A stretch of 64,000 nucleotides of DNA, taken from CALAMD01 sp035301345. Lineage in GTDB: Bacteria; Bacillota; Bacilli; Bacillales; Amphibacillaceae. The position numbers were made by a program, and so were the translations under genes. Below are positions 1 through 8,045 of the stretch, one piece after another. Below the pieces are notes generated by a model. It did no database searches, was not told where the DNA came from, and saw only the letters and a list, made by a program, of their open reading frames with translations. The stretch's first letter is position 1. Every line of letters begins with the position of its first letter. Location of the stretch: NCBI GenBank assembly GCA_035301345.1, contig DATGUM010000032.1:1-64000 (forward strand). The letters run 5' to 3'.

Positions 1-221
1 CACTGAATCGTCGTCTCATTCATCGTCTGAGGCTGACTAATAATTCGGTACCCAACACGTGGCTTCGCTTCTATTTCAAATCCCTCTTTTTCTAATTCTT
101 TCATATGTTTCCATATAGCTGTACGTGAAATGTTTAATTCGTTAGATAATTGTTGGCCAGATATGTAATCTTCCGTTTGTTCACGTAACAACTCAATTAG
201 TCGTTGACGGGTGGATGACAT
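1..221 (-). CDS. birA: BirA bifunctional biotin ligase/biotin repressor, N-terminal part (cut by window start)
   Basis: The first 73 codons of a minus-strand gene that runs off the window. They encode a winged-helix DNA-binding domain (LISGQQLSN-type recognition region, then ISRTAIWKHMKELEKEGFE), as in the N-terminus of BirA, which represses biotin genes and attaches biotin to carboxylases. The ATG at 221-219 has an AAAGGAGTG ribosome site inside the end of cca and overlaps cca by 25 bases, so the two are translated together. The cca-birA order matches B. subtilis. The ligase domain lies outside the window, so ligase activity is inferred from family and position. Confidence 0.85.
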   Translation of the reverse strand, partial: MSSTRQRLIELLREQTEDYISGQQLSNELNISRTAIWKHMKELEKEGFEIEAKPRVGYRIISQPQTMNETTIQ

Positions 222-1369
222 AATATCCACTCCTTTAAAGTATTATGTTCATTTGTTATTTTTCCGTATAAGACGCCCTTTTCAAGTGTTCGCAGTGACT
301 CCTCAATCCAGCGTCCTCTTCTGTAAGTTGGAAATAATTGTATGAGATCAGACCCATCAATTTTCAGTTGTTGGCGGGATTGAATAGGTAAACGATCACT
401 TATTGATATGACATCATTTCGTGTGATTGATTGTTCTATCTCTAAAGCTGACACTACTCGGATAAACGAGTCATATAATTCATTTCTGAGTGAATAAATA
501 AGCCATTCATCTAATCCATTTTCTTTGAAAAAGTCAATCGCCCAAACAATTTCTTTACTACGTGCCTTCGTTTCTTTTGAACACTTCCATGCACGACACC
601 AGTCTGTAATAGATACTTGATCGTTATTTATCGATAAATAAGCAATTAATTCATCAAAAGATGCTAACCGCTTATTTAACTGCAAAAGAGGGTTAATTAA
701 AGAAGGGTTTTCATGAAAAATAGGTAAGTGTGTATGCACACCAGTCTCCTTTAATGTAGTTATTGCTTGTTGATAAAAGGGACTTGCAAAGAGACGTTCA
801 CATTCAGTTAAAAGCCGTTCAACAGCGACATCTTGAAGGTTTGTTTTTAACTGCTTGATTTGTTCAAGCGTCTCTCGGTCAATTATAAACCCGAGTTCCC
901 CTTGAAACCTAAGGGCTCGAATAATCCGTAATGGGTCCTCAAGTAAACGTTGCTCGTCATTATTTACTAACCTAATTACTTTTTCATTTAAGTCCTGTGT
1001 TCCACTGATAATATCTATAACGTGTCCTTTTTCGTCCATAGCTAGTGCATTAATCGTAAAGTCACGAAGTGTTAAGTCTTCCTCAATTGATCGTTGCTGA
1101 TTATTGTTATTAGACCGAAATGTTGTCACTTCAAATGATTCATCATTTAAAATGATGAGGACCGTTTCGTGGTCCTCGCTAATTTGAACCGTTCGATTAA
1201 ATAACTGTTGTACGTCAGCAGGTGTAGCTGACGTAGCAATATCAATATCTTTCGTTTGTCTTTTTAAATGGTAGTCACGTACACAACCACCGACAAAAAA
1301 AGCGTCGAATTGAGCCTGTTTAAGTGTCCGAATAACTTCTATCCCGTTATTAAATATCGGAGGGAGCAT
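197..1369 (-). CDS. cca: CCA-adding tRNA nucleotidyltransferase
   Basis: Adds or repairs the 3' CCA end of tRNAs in the cytoplasm. The protein (390 aa from the chosen ATG) opens with the class II nucleotidyltransferase signature: GGCVRD near residue 27 and the metal-binding KDIDIAT pair, followed by RDFTINA and RIIRALRF, typical of bacterial Cca. Length fits the Bacillus enzyme (about 397 aa). The ATG at 1369-1367 sits six bases after AGGTG. An in-frame GTG three codons upstream (1378) has no obvious ribosome site but cannot be excluded. It lies in the ypjD-dapB-bshA-cca-birA operon, 24 bases after bshA, and overlaps birA. Confidence 0.95.
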   Translation of the reverse strand: MLPPIFNNGIEVIRTLKQAQFDAFFVGGCVRDYHLKRQTKDIDIATSATPADVQQLFNRTVQISEDHETVLIILNDESFEVTTFRSNNNNQQRSIEEDLTLRDFTINALAMDEKGHVIDIISGTQDLNEKVIRLVNNDEQRLLEDPLRIIRALRFQGELGFIIDRETLEQIKQLKTNLQDVAVERLLTECERLFASPFYQQAITTLKETGVHTHLPIFHENPSLINPLLQLNKRLASFDELIAYLSINNDQVSITDWCRAWKCSKETKARSKEIVWAIDFFKENGLDEWLIYSLRNELYDSFIRVVSALEIEQSITRNDVISISDRLPIQSRQQLKIDGSDLIQLFPTYRRGRWIEESLRTLEKGVLYGKITNEHNTLKEWILCHPPVND

Positions 1370-1393
1370 GTTTTTCACCTAACTTCTGTTCGA

Positions 1394-2512
1394 TTAAAGG
1401 ATATCATTATAAAGTTCAACATATTCGTTAACAATTTTATGAGAATGGAACATCTCTTTCGCACGCATAAGTGCATTTTTAGCAAAAGCTTCTTTTTGCT
1501 CATCATCTTTTAATAGTTTGAGCGCATAGTGTGCAGCAGATTCGATATCTCCTAACTCGACAATATATCCTGTTTCTCCGTGTGAGATAACTTCAGGAAT
1601 GCCACCAACATTCGTTCCGATACAAGGAACTTCGCATGACATCGCTTCAAGTAAAACGAGGCCAAAACTTTCTTGTTCAGACATGAGCAATTTCAAGTCA
1701 GAAATTGCTAATAAATCACTCACTCGCTTTTGCTTTCCTAAAAATAATACGTTATCTTCAATCCCGAGCTTTTTAACGAGTTCAAACGCTGTTGATGACT
1801 CAGGACCATCGCCTACGAGCAATAATTTTGCGTTTATCGAATCAGATACTCGTTTGAACGTATGAATAACATCTTCAATCCGCTTTACTTTTCTAAAGTT
1901 TGAAATATGGATAAGTACTTTTTCATCGGCATCAATGTTGTACTGTGCTTTTAAATGATCCATATCTTTTTTGTGGTATTCTTCTTCGTTAACGAAGTTA
2001 TAAACGACGGATATATCTTTAGACACGCCTAATCGTTCTTTTGTTTGTTTCACTAAACTATGAGAAACAGCCGTCACATAGTCAGACTGTTCAATCCCGT
2101 GTTTAATCACACGTTTAAACGTCGAGTCATAACCTAAAACAGTAATATCCGTCCCGTGTAATGTCGTAATAATTTTGACAGGATGTTTAGCTAAATCCCG
2201 TGCCAATATAGCACTCGTCGCATGTGGAATCGCGTAATGCACATGGAGGACATCTAGTTCTTCACGGTCAACAACTTCAGCCATTTTTGCAGCTAACGCT
2301 AAATCATACGGCGGATACTGAAAAACAGGGTAATGATTAATTTCTACTTCATGAAAATATATGTTCGGATAAACACGATTTAAGCGAAACGGCATACTAG
2401 ACGTTATAAAGTGAATTTCATGCCCTTGTTTCGCTAATAATTTACCTAACTCGGTTGCTATAACACCAGATCCTCCGAGCGTTGGATAGCAAGTAATACC
2501 AATTTTTTTCAT
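1394..2512 (-). CDS. bshA: BshA, N-acetyl-alpha-D-glucosaminyl L-malate synthase
   Basis: First enzyme of bacillithiol synthesis; transfers GlcNAc from UDP-GlcNAc to L-malate. It is a GT4-family glycosyltransferase of 372 aa with the N-terminal glycine-rich loop PTLGGSGVIATELG and the C-terminal EX7E-type region around ESFGLVLLEAMSCEVPCI. The ATG at 2512-2510 lies nine bases after AAAGGA; a TTG two codons upstream is too close to it. It follows dapB by 16 bases. In B. subtilis mgsA and bshB1 lie between dapB and bshA; both are missing here, so the BshB deacetylase must be elsewhere. The bacilliredoxin gene brxB lies in the same window at 59716. Confidence 0.95.
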   Translation of the reverse strand: MKKIGITCYPTLGGSGVIATELGKLLAKQGHEIHFITSSMPFRLNRVYPNIYFHEVEINHYPVFQYPPYDLALAAKMAEVVDREELDVLHVHYAIPHATSAILARDLAKHPVKIITTLHGTDITVLGYDSTFKRVIKHGIEQSDYVTAVSHSLVKQTKERLGVSKDISVVYNFVNEEEYHKKDMDHLKAQYNIDADEKVLIHISNFRKVKRIEDVIHTFKRVSDSINAKLLLVGDGPESSTAFELVKKLGIEDNVLFLGKQKRVSDLLAISDLKLLMSEQESFGLVLLEAMSCEVPCIGTNVGGIPEVISHGETGYIVELGDIESAAHYALKLLKDDEQKEAFAKNALMRAKEMFHSHKIVNEYVELYNDIL

Positions 2513-2528
2513 ATGCAAAAGTCCTTTG

Positions 2529-3326
2529 TTAGTTTATTATATTTTCTAATCCATAAACGAGCTCATCTAATGATAGCACTTCGTTTATACATAACTTAAT
2601 ACCGTCCATAAAAGAATCACGATTAAGTGAGTCATGTTTAATCGTTAATGTTTGCCCTGGCCCACCGAAGATAACTTCTTGATGAGCGACTAATCCAGGC
2701 AAACGTACACTATGGATTTTGATTCCATCCATATCCGCACCACGTGCACCAGCCATCGTTTCAAACTCATCAGGATGACCTTGTTTCATAGACTCTCTCA
2801 CGTTCGTAATGAGTTCTCCCGTTTTAACAGCTGTTCCTGAAGGAGCATCTAATTTCTGATCGTGATGTTGTTCAATGATTTCTACATGTGGCATATGTTT
2901 TGCTGCCATTTCTGAAAACTTCATCATTAATACAGCACCAACGGCAAAGTTAGGCGCAATAATGCCACCTAATTCCTTTTCTTTCGTTAGCGTTTTTAAC
3001 TGTTCTACTTGTTCTTCGCTAAACCCAGACGTTCCAACAACAGGTCTTACACCATTTTCTAGCGCAAGTTTTGTATGAGTAAATCCAACGTCTGGAATCG
3101 TTAAATCAACAAATACATCTGCTTTAACTTCTCGTAAACACTGTTCTGCATCCGAATAAATAGGTGCATCACTTTCTGGCATACCGTCAATATCTTTTAA
3201 TAGTTTCCCGTCATTTGAACGGTCAAGACAAGCGACGAGTTCAAATGTTTCTTCGTTTAATATCATTTGAATAGCTTCACGGCCCATGCGGCCACGAGGT
3301 CCTGCTAAAATCACTTTTACTGTCAT
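2529..3326 (-). CDS. dapB: 4-hydroxy-tetrahydrodipicolinate reductase
   Basis: NAD(P)H-dependent step of the diaminopimelate/lysine pathway. The 265-aa protein starts with the Rossmann loop AGPRGRMGREA (residues 8-18), and carries EIIEQHHDQKLDAPSGTA around residues 150-170, the DapB signature with the catalytic His and the Lys of KLDAPSGTA. Length fits the family. The start is the ATG at 3326-3324, placed after AAAGGTG; the GTG within that ribosome site is not the start. It sits between ypjD and bshA in one operon. The pathway is completed in this window by lysA at 43071. Confidence 0.95.
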   Translation of the reverse strand: MTVKVILAGPRGRMGREAIQMILNEETFELVACLDRSNDGKLLKDIDGMPESDAPIYSDAEQCLREVKADVFVDLTIPDVGFTHTKLALENGVRPVVGTSGFSEEQVEQLKTLTKEKELGGIIAPNFAVGAVLMMKFSEMAAKHMPHVEIIEQHHDQKLDAPSGTAVKTGELITNVRESMKQGHPDEFETMAGARGADMDGIKIHSVRLPGLVAHQEVIFGGPGQTLTIKHDSLNRDSFMDGIKLCINEVLSLDELVYGLENIIN

Positions 3327-3350
3327 TTTAATCACCTTTCTATAAAAACA

Positions 3351-3683
3351 TTACTTTTTTGTCCAACGATTTTTATCTCGCGTTTGAAATTTATTCATCG
3401 TATATGTAAAAGACTTTTCTAAGTCAATATCAAGTGCATTAGCAAACGATGCTAAGACGAATAAAATATCGCCTAGTTCTTCCTCAATCGTCTGATCATC
3501 TTCAGTAGCTTTTTTCGGTTTTTCACCGTGGAAATGATTCACTTCCCGAGCAAGCTCGCCAACTTCTTCTGTTAAACGTGCCATTTGACTTAAAGGGCTA
3601 AAATAACCTTCTTTAAATTGGGAAATATATGTATCTACTGTCCTTTGCATCTCTTGAATAGTAATTTCTTTATCTTTACTCAT
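3351..3683 (-). CDS. ypjD: MazG-like nucleotide pyrophosphohydrolase (YpjD family)
   Basis: A 110-aa all-alpha NTP pyrophosphatase of the MazG/YpjD family, probably a nucleotide house-cleaning enzyme. The metal-binding pattern is visible as LTEEVGELARE (about residues 37-47) and EEELGDILFVL (about 67-77), the EExxE...ExxD arrangement. The ATG at 3683-3681 has AAAAAAGGAG upstream. It is the first gene after a good sigma-A promoter and leads the dapB-bshA-cca-birA unit, as in B. subtilis. The physiological substrate is not known from the sequence. Confidence 0.88.
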   Translation of the reverse strand: MSKDKEITIQEMQRTVDTYISQFKEGYFSPLSQMARLTEEVGELAREVNHFHGEKPKKATEDDQTIEEELGDILFVLASFANALDIDLEKSFTYTMNKFQTRDKNRWTKK

Positions 3684-3731
3684 AATGACTCCTTTTTTCC
3701 GGACAATTTTCTAGTCACTTACCTTTCTATT

Positions 3732-3760
3732 ATGTTAGCTAAACTTTGCGTAATTGACAA
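3732..3760 (-). promoter_or_regulatory. Sigma-A promoter of ypjD-dapB-bshA-cca-birA
   Basis: On the minus strand, TTGTCA (3760-3755) and TAACAT (3737-3732) are separated by exactly 17 bases. Transcription would start near 3725, about 40 bases before ypjD. No other promoter-like pair was seen before dapB, bshA or cca. Confidence 0.6.
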
Positions 3761-3802
3761 ATGTTTAAGACACTTTTTCAAAACAATTTCAAAAGAAAAC
3801 AT

Positions 3803-3862
3803 AAAAAAAAGTTAGTGAAACGAGTAATATTTTCTAAACGAAAACAGACAAGTCTCACTAAC
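3803..3862 (-). terminator. Rho-independent terminator of the YugP-type peptidase gene
   Basis: Read on the minus strand, GTTAGTGAGAC (3862-3852) pairs with GTTTCACTAAC (11-bp stem with one G-U pair) across a loop of about 30 bases. The loop contains a smaller TTTTC/GAAAA hairpin, and the stem is followed at once by a run of eight T. It lies 17 bases after the peptidase stop and ahead of the ypjD promoter. Confidence 0.75.
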
Positions 3863-3878
3863 ATTCATTAATTATTTA

Positions 3879-4559
3879 TTAATCGTTACTCGCTGCGAAC
3901 ATTAACACGAATCTCATAAGCTCCATAACTGCAACGAGTGCAGCAGCAACATAAGTCATTGCAGCAGCATTTAATACTTTTTTCGTATCTCTCTCTTCAT
4001 TATTTTGAATGATGCCGAGTGATACGACTTGATCCATTGCTCGATTAGAGGCATTAAATTCAACTGGCAATGTTACTAATTGGAATAATACAGCGAAAGC
4101 CATTAGAACAATTCCAATAAGAACCATGTTCATCGCGCTTAAAACGAAACCGATGATAATAATATAGATTGCTGAACGTGAACCGAAACTCGCTAAAGGT
4201 ACGAGTGCTGTTCGGATGGATAAAAAGCTATACGATTCAGCATCTTGTAAAGCATGGCCAACTTCATGCGCGGCTACAGCTGTTGCTGCCATTGAGTGTC
4301 CGTGATAAATCTCTCGAGATAGGCGAACAACCTTTTTTCTCGGGTCATAATGGTCAGTCAGTTGACCGTCAACCATTTCAATCGTTACATCAAATAAGCC
4401 GTTATCATCTAATATTTGCCTGGCAACTTGCGCGCCTGTCATATGGGATGACGTAGCAATTTTTGAATATTTACTGTATGTTCCCTTTACCCTACTCTGT
4501 GCCCATAAAGGGATAATCATAAGTACTGCAAAATAAATAATTAAAGTCCCTAATGACAT
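3879..4559 (-). CDS. YugP-type membrane zinc metallopeptidase
   Basis: A 226-aa integral membrane protein of the neutral zinc metallopeptidase family typified by YugP (about 225 aa in B. subtilis). It has an N-terminal membrane segment, then a cytoplasmic region with the zinc motif AVAAHEVGHALQD (HExxH near residue 110), and two or three further hydrophobic segments. The substrate is unknown. The ATG at 4559-4557 has GGAGG seven bases upstream; a longer in-frame extension lacks a ribosome site. It has its own promoter and terminator. In B. subtilis yugP is elsewhere and ypjB/ypjC occupy this spot, so the position is a rearrangement. Confidence 0.88.
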   Translation of the reverse strand: MSLGTLIIYFAVLMIIPLWAQSRVKGTYSKYSKIATSSHMTGAQVARQILDDNGLFDVTIEMVDGQLTDHYDPRKKVVRLSREIYHGHSMAATAVAAHEVGHALQDAESYSFLSIRTALVPLASFGSRSAIYIIIIGFVLSAMNMVLIGIVLMAFAVLFQLVTLPVEFNASNRAMDQVVSLGIIQNNEERDTKKVLNAAAMTYVAAALVAVMELMRFVLMFAASND

Positions 4560-4600
4560 GTTCATTCCTCCGTCAATATAAGTGTATGTTACTAAGGTCA

Positions 4601-4629
4601 ATTTTAGTCAAAAACTGATGAGTAGTCAA
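4601..4629 (-). promoter_or_regulatory. Sigma-A promoter of the YugP-type peptidase gene
   Basis: On the minus strand, TTGACT (4629-4624), a 17-base spacer and TAAAAT (4606-4601). A second weaker pair (TTGACC, 17, TATTGA) lies just downstream and could act as a tandem promoter. Confidence 0.6.
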
Positions 4630-4655
4630 CTTATTTATCTTTTAATAAATAATAC

Positions 4656-5228
4656 TTATAATGTTTGTCGTTTAACTGTTAATTGGTAAGCGACAATCAT
4701 CGTTATAACACTTAACCAAAACGTAAAATAGCCAATTTCATTTTGATAATCACTTAACATTGAATAAATTGGCATCATATCGTACACGTAATCAATGATT
4801 TCATTATGAAATATCCAAATACCAGCTACTGTTAAGTGTTTTAATTTAATTTGATAATATGGTGCGTATAAGAGTCCTTGAATCGCCATCGCCGCATGAG
4901 AGCCAATAAGCATATATCCTTCCCAGCGGAGGTCTCCAGTGACAATTAACGTTAGAACATTCATAACGACCGCCCAAATACCGTATTTAAATAAACTTGT
5001 AAGTGCTAGTGCTTCAATATATGGCGTGTTTACGTGAAAAAAGAAAAAGAACAGAAAAATCGTAAAAAACAGACTCGCTGTTGGACTATCTGGTACGAAC
5101 GGAATAAAAACCGTTGGCGTAATTGCAAGTTGCGCTTCATACCACATATATCCATAGATCGTACCGCCTAAGTTAACGATAAATAGAAAGAAAATAAACG
5201 ACCTGCTTAAAAGTATATTTCTAATCAT
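4656..5228 (-). CDS. ypjA: YpjA-like DUF1405 integral membrane protein
   Basis: A 190-aa protein of unknown function with about six hydrophobic segments (for example residues 10-28, 50-66, 80-97 and 170-184). Short loops contain conserved-looking WYE, HVNTPYIEAL and HNEIIDYVYD motifs. It matches the DUF1405/YpjA family by layout and by its place directly downstream of qcrC, as in B. subtilis. The ATG at 5228 follows AAGGAGC. A terminator separates it from qcrC, so its transcription may rely on read-through or a weak local promoter. No enzymatic motif is visible; membrane location is the only firm inference. Confidence 0.8.
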   Translation of the reverse strand: MIRNILLSRSFIFFLFIVNLGGTIYGYMWYEAQLAITPTVFIPFVPDSPTASLFFTIFLFFFFFHVNTPYIEALALTSLFKYGIWAVVMNVLTLIVTGDLRWEGYMLIGSHAAMAIQGLLYAPYYQIKLKHLTVAGIWIFHNEIIDYVYDMMPIYSMLSDYQNEIGYFTFWLSVITMIVAYQLTVKRQTL

Positions 5229-5280
5229 AAAGAAAGCTCCTTACGTTAATAAAATGCTCATATGAAAGACTTATGTAAAA

Positions 5281-5318
5281 AAAACACCTTTACCACACGA
5301 ATGGTAAAGGTGTTTAAT
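5281..5318 (-). terminator. Rho-independent terminator of qcrABC
   Basis: On the minus strand AAACACCTTTACCA and TGGTAAAGGTGTTT form a perfect 14-bp stem around a TTCGTG loop, followed by a run of T. It lies about 13 bases after the qcrC stop. The A-run on the other side means it could also work on the plus strand. Confidence 0.88.
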
Positions 5319-5330
5319 ATGAATGATATT

Positions 5331-6110
5331 TTATTCTTCTGCGTCTTCATTGACAGAAATAATAAAGTCTACTAATTGTTCTAATTCTTCATCTGAACCA
5401 TCAAACATATCTGCCGGCATATCGCCAACCCCGTCTACAGCAATTTCTGCAATTTCATCTGCATCATATTCTGTTCCGATTAAACTTGGTCCAGCCGCTC
5501 CACCTTCTAATGAATCTCCGTGACAGCTCATACAGCTATTTTCATAAATTTCAAAGCCTGGGTCTGTCGTGTCAATTTCAAGAGCACTTGGTGCGATAGG
5601 TTTGTTTTCTTCTGCACGTGCTTCCCAATCAACGTTTGCAGCAGATTCGTACGTTAACCAGCTAACAGACGCTAAACCTAAAATCATCATTGCTACTGCA
5701 ATCGGACGTTTAGGCGGTCTACGACCAGGTCCGTTATCTAAGAATGGCGCAAGTAATAACGCACCAAACGCGAGTCCAGGTAAAACTAATATACCGAGAA
5801 TAACAAACTCAGCACTTGCATATTTGTACTTCAATAATTCATATAAAAATAAGAAATACCAGTCTGGTAGTGGGATATATCCAATTGTCGTCGGATCAGC
5901 AACACCTTCTAAAGGAGAAGGGTGAGCTAATACGAGACAGAGGAATCCAACTAAGAATACAGATCCTACGAGCCATTCTTTTAATAAGAAGTTTGGCCAG
6001 AATGCTTCTGTTCTACCAGGATATTCCGAGTAGTCTTTTGGTATTTGCGAAGTTCGTTTAGCGTTAATACGTGAATCGCCAACAAACTGCATTCCTTTAC
6101 CTCTTTGCAT
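5331..6110 (-). CDS. qcrC: Menaquinol:cytochrome c reductase, cytochrome b/c subunit QcrC
   Basis: Subunit of the bc complex in the plasma membrane that moves electrons from menaquinol to cytochrome c and contributes to proton motive force. The 259-aa protein fuses a subunit-IV-like part (three membrane segments, with a PLPDWYFLFLYELLKY Qo-site PDWY motif near residue 82) to a C-terminal cytochrome c domain with heme motif CMSCH near residue 193. This b-IV/c fusion is typical of Bacillus. The ATG at 6110 is preceded by GAGGGAATC; it is 15 bases after qcrB. Assembly of the covalent heme would depend on ResB/ResC encoded at 36102-38998. Confidence 0.95.
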   Translation of the reverse strand: MQRGKGMQFVGDSRINAKRTSQIPKDYSEYPGRTEAFWPNFLLKEWLVGSVFLVGFLCLVLAHPSPLEGVADPTTIGYIPLPDWYFLFLYELLKYKYASAEFVILGILVLPGLAFGALLLAPFLDNGPGRRPPKRPIAVAMMILGLASVSWLTYESAANVDWEARAEENKPIAPSALEIDTTDPGFEIYENSCMSCHGDSLEGGAAGPSLIGTEYDADEIAEIAVDGVGDMPADMFDGSDEELEQLVDFIISVNEDAEE

Positions 6111-6125
6111 GAGATTCCCTCCTTC

Positions 6126-6800
6126 TTATAGTGGTCCAGCAATTCCTTGTCTACGAATTAATACGAAGTGTACTCCTAGTAAGCCGAATAATGCAGCTGG
6201 TAAGAAGAACACGTGAATCGCAAAGAATCTTGCTAGTGTCTGTGCTCCAATAACTGTTGGATCACCCGCTAATAATGTCTTTAAATAAACTCCGATAAAC
6301 GGAACTTGTTCTGCAATATCAAGTCCAACTTGTGTTGCAAAGTATGCTTTATTATCCCAAGGTAATAAATATCCTGTGAATCCTAAACCGAGAATAACGA
6401 AGAATAAGAGCACTCCAACCATCCAGTTTAGTTCACGTGGTTTCTTATATGCACCTTGGAAGAATACACGCATCGTATGTAATAATAGCATTACGATTAA
6501 AACACTCGCACCCCAATGATGCATCCCGCGAACAATTTGCCCGTGAGCAACTTCAGTTTGTAAATAATAAACTGATTTCCATGCATTTTCAATATCTGGT
6601 ACGTAGTACATTGTTAAAAACATACCTGATAAAATTTGAATGACAAGGACGAAGAACGTTAGTCCACCAAAACAGTAAACGAATGCTGAGAAATGATGTG
6701 CAGGGTTTACGTGCTCTGGAACTTCATGATCCGCAATATCACGCCAAATAGGAGTAATATCAATGCGTTCATCAATCCAATCATATATTTTTTGTATCAT
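6126..6800 (-). CDS. qcrB: Menaquinol:cytochrome c reductase, cytochrome b6 subunit QcrB
   Basis: Four-helix cytochrome b6-like subunit of 224 aa, equal to the Bacillus protein. Heme-ligand histidines are visible in the second and fourth helices (for example RGMHHWGASVLIVMLLLHTMRVF and FFAIHVFFLPAALFGLLGVHF). A conserved early Cys is absent from the visible membrane part, so the high-spin heme c attachment site known in the b6f/Bacillus family was not identified here. It lies between qcrA (6 bases upstream) and qcrC in a three-gene operon. Function follows from the family and operon. Confidence 0.95.
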   Translation of the reverse strand: MIQKIYDWIDERIDITPIWRDIADHEVPEHVNPAHHFSAFVYCFGGLTFFVLVIQILSGMFLTMYYVPDIENAWKSVYYLQTEVAHGQIVRGMHHWGASVLIVMLLLHTMRVFFQGAYKKPRELNWMVGVLLFFVILGLGFTGYLLPWDNKAYFATQVGLDIAEQVPFIGVYLKTLLAGDPTVIGAQTLARFFAIHVFFLPAALFGLLGVHFVLIRRQGIAGPL

Positions 6801-6806
6801 TACTCA

Positions 6807-7316
6807 TTATGCCTCCCCTCTAGGTTTTGGTTCACCAAGGAATAAAATTCCATCTTCAACTTTTTGTTCATACTCGTCTAACGGTGCTAAAGGTGGTGTT
6901 CCTGGAACGTTCGTACCATCTTTATAATAGCGTCCATCATGACAAGGACAGAAATATTCACCTGGATAGTCTTCGCTACCTTCCCATGTTACGAAGCATC
7001 CTAAATGCTTACATATTGGAGAATGCGCAATGATTTCATCATCTTCTTTAAATACCCAAGCTACTCTAGTCGTACTAGATTCATACCAACCATCGTCTAT
7101 TTCTACAACCCACTCTACACGCTGTGGTTCATCAGTAATTTCACTCACGTCTAATCCGACGTTTTGTAAATCACCTGCTGCTGAAGATTGTAGTACAGGG
7201 TCAACAGCAAAACGCAGCATAGGCGTTAGCATTCCTGCAGCCATAAACCCACCTGTTCCCATTAATGTGTAATTTAGAAATTGGCGACGGGAAATTTGTT
7301 TTTTTTCTTCACTCAC
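6807..7316 (-). CDS. qcrA: Menaquinol:cytochrome c reductase, Rieske iron-sulfur subunit QcrA
   Basis: Rieske 2Fe-2S protein of 169 aa (B. subtilis about 167). A twin-arginine signal-anchor SRRQFLNYTLMGTGGF near residue 10 is followed by one membrane segment. The cluster motifs CKHLGC (about residue 105) and CPCHDGRY (about 125) supply the two Cys and two His ligands. The start is the GTG at 7316-7314 after the strong AAGGGGGGG ribosome site; the longer frame starting at an upstream ATG lacks one. First gene of qcrABC behind a good promoter at 7384-7412. Export by the Tat system is inferred from the RR motif. Confidence 0.95.
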   Translation of the reverse strand: MSEEKKQISRRQFLNYTLMGTGGFMAAGMLTPMLRFAVDPVLQSSAAGDLQNVGLDVSEITDEPQRVEWVVEIDDGWYESSTTRVAWVFKEDDEIIAHSPICKHLGCFVTWEGSEDYPGEYFCPCHDGRYYKDGTNVPGTPPLAPLDEYEQKVEDGILFLGEPKPRGEA

Positions 7317-7383
7317 GGTTTTCCCCCCCTTGTTCGTCTTTCTTCGCATAAAATTATTTTTAAAATATTACTAGGACATACTC

Positions 7384-7412
7384 ATAATAGCTTAATCTTT
7401 TTGTTCGGTCAA
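7384..7412 (-). promoter_or_regulatory. Sigma-A promoter of qcrABC
   Basis: On the minus strand TTGACC (7412-7407), a 17-base spacer and TATTAT (7389-7384). The predicted start point is about 60 bases before qcrA. It lies downstream of ypiF, so qcrABC can be expressed apart from the ypiA-ypiB-ypiF genes. Confidence 0.7.
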
Positions 7413-7476
7413 TTAATATTAATCATAATTTCATATTAAAGTATAAAATGAGAGAGAAGATTAATTTAATCAGTCG

Positions 7477-7938
7477 TTATGACCAATATGAACGAATCAA
7501 TTCACTGAATTGTTCAACTTGATCATGAATCAATAGTCTCATTTCTTTTGATTGGCGATCGACGCTTTTCACACCAGGCCACCAAAGAATGTCTCCCTCG
7601 ATATCTTTTTCATGTTTCTTCCATGAAGCATCTGAGGTAATTAAAAACGTATGTTCAAAAGGCTGTGTTTTTGCGTCTTGGATAAATGCGTTTAACCGTT
7701 CAATCTCCGCTTCTTTACTATGATTTGATAAATAATAGTAATTCGGCAATAACATCGTTCGACCTGTTAATTCGCGTTCTAATTCATTCACAAAAATTGT
7801 TAACATTTCACCTTGCTGTGCTTGTTTTTCAACGGAAGCATCTTCAGACAGTTGATAAGGAAGTAGTGGAATGATTAACGTATCAATATATTCCTTGGCA
7901 GAAATGTATTTATTTAAGTCTGCTGTATACCATTTCAT
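7477..7938 (-). CDS. ypiF: YpiF, DUF2487 protein of unknown function
   Basis: A 153-aa soluble protein recognised as YpiF/DUF2487 from its start (MKWYTADLNKYISAKEYIDT) and its fixed place between ypiB and qcrA in Bacillus relatives. It has no signal peptide, membrane segment or catalytic motif that I can see. The C-terminal third is rich in Trp and charged residues. The ATG at 7938 follows AAAGGTGAC. It lies about 107 bases after ypiB. Its long-standing position before the bc complex suggests, but does not prove, a role linked to respiration. Confidence 0.82.
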   Translation of the reverse strand: MKWYTADLNKYISAKEYIDTLIIPLLPYQLSEDASVEKQAQQGEMLTIFVNELERELTGRTMLLPNYYYLSNHSKEAEIERLNAFIQDAKTQPFEHTFLITSDASWKKHEKDIEGDILWWPGVKSVDRQSKEMRLLIHDQVEQFSELIRSYWS

Positions 7939-8045
7939 AACTATGTCACCTTTCTAAACATTCATTAGCTTTAATTGAAAGATTACAGATTTAAGAAACA
8001 ATCGTCAAGAATAAACAAAAGGGACGTATCACAGATTAAGTGCCC

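Noticed and set aside
5569..5925. A 118-codon plus-strand frame opposite qcrC
   Set aside because: Antisense shadow of a conserved gene; no ribosome site, composition follows the complement of qcrC.
7980..8045. Hairpin between ypiB and ypiF as a terminator
   Set aside because: The stem is only about five pairs with a long loop and a short T run; ypiB-ypiF read-through is more likely.
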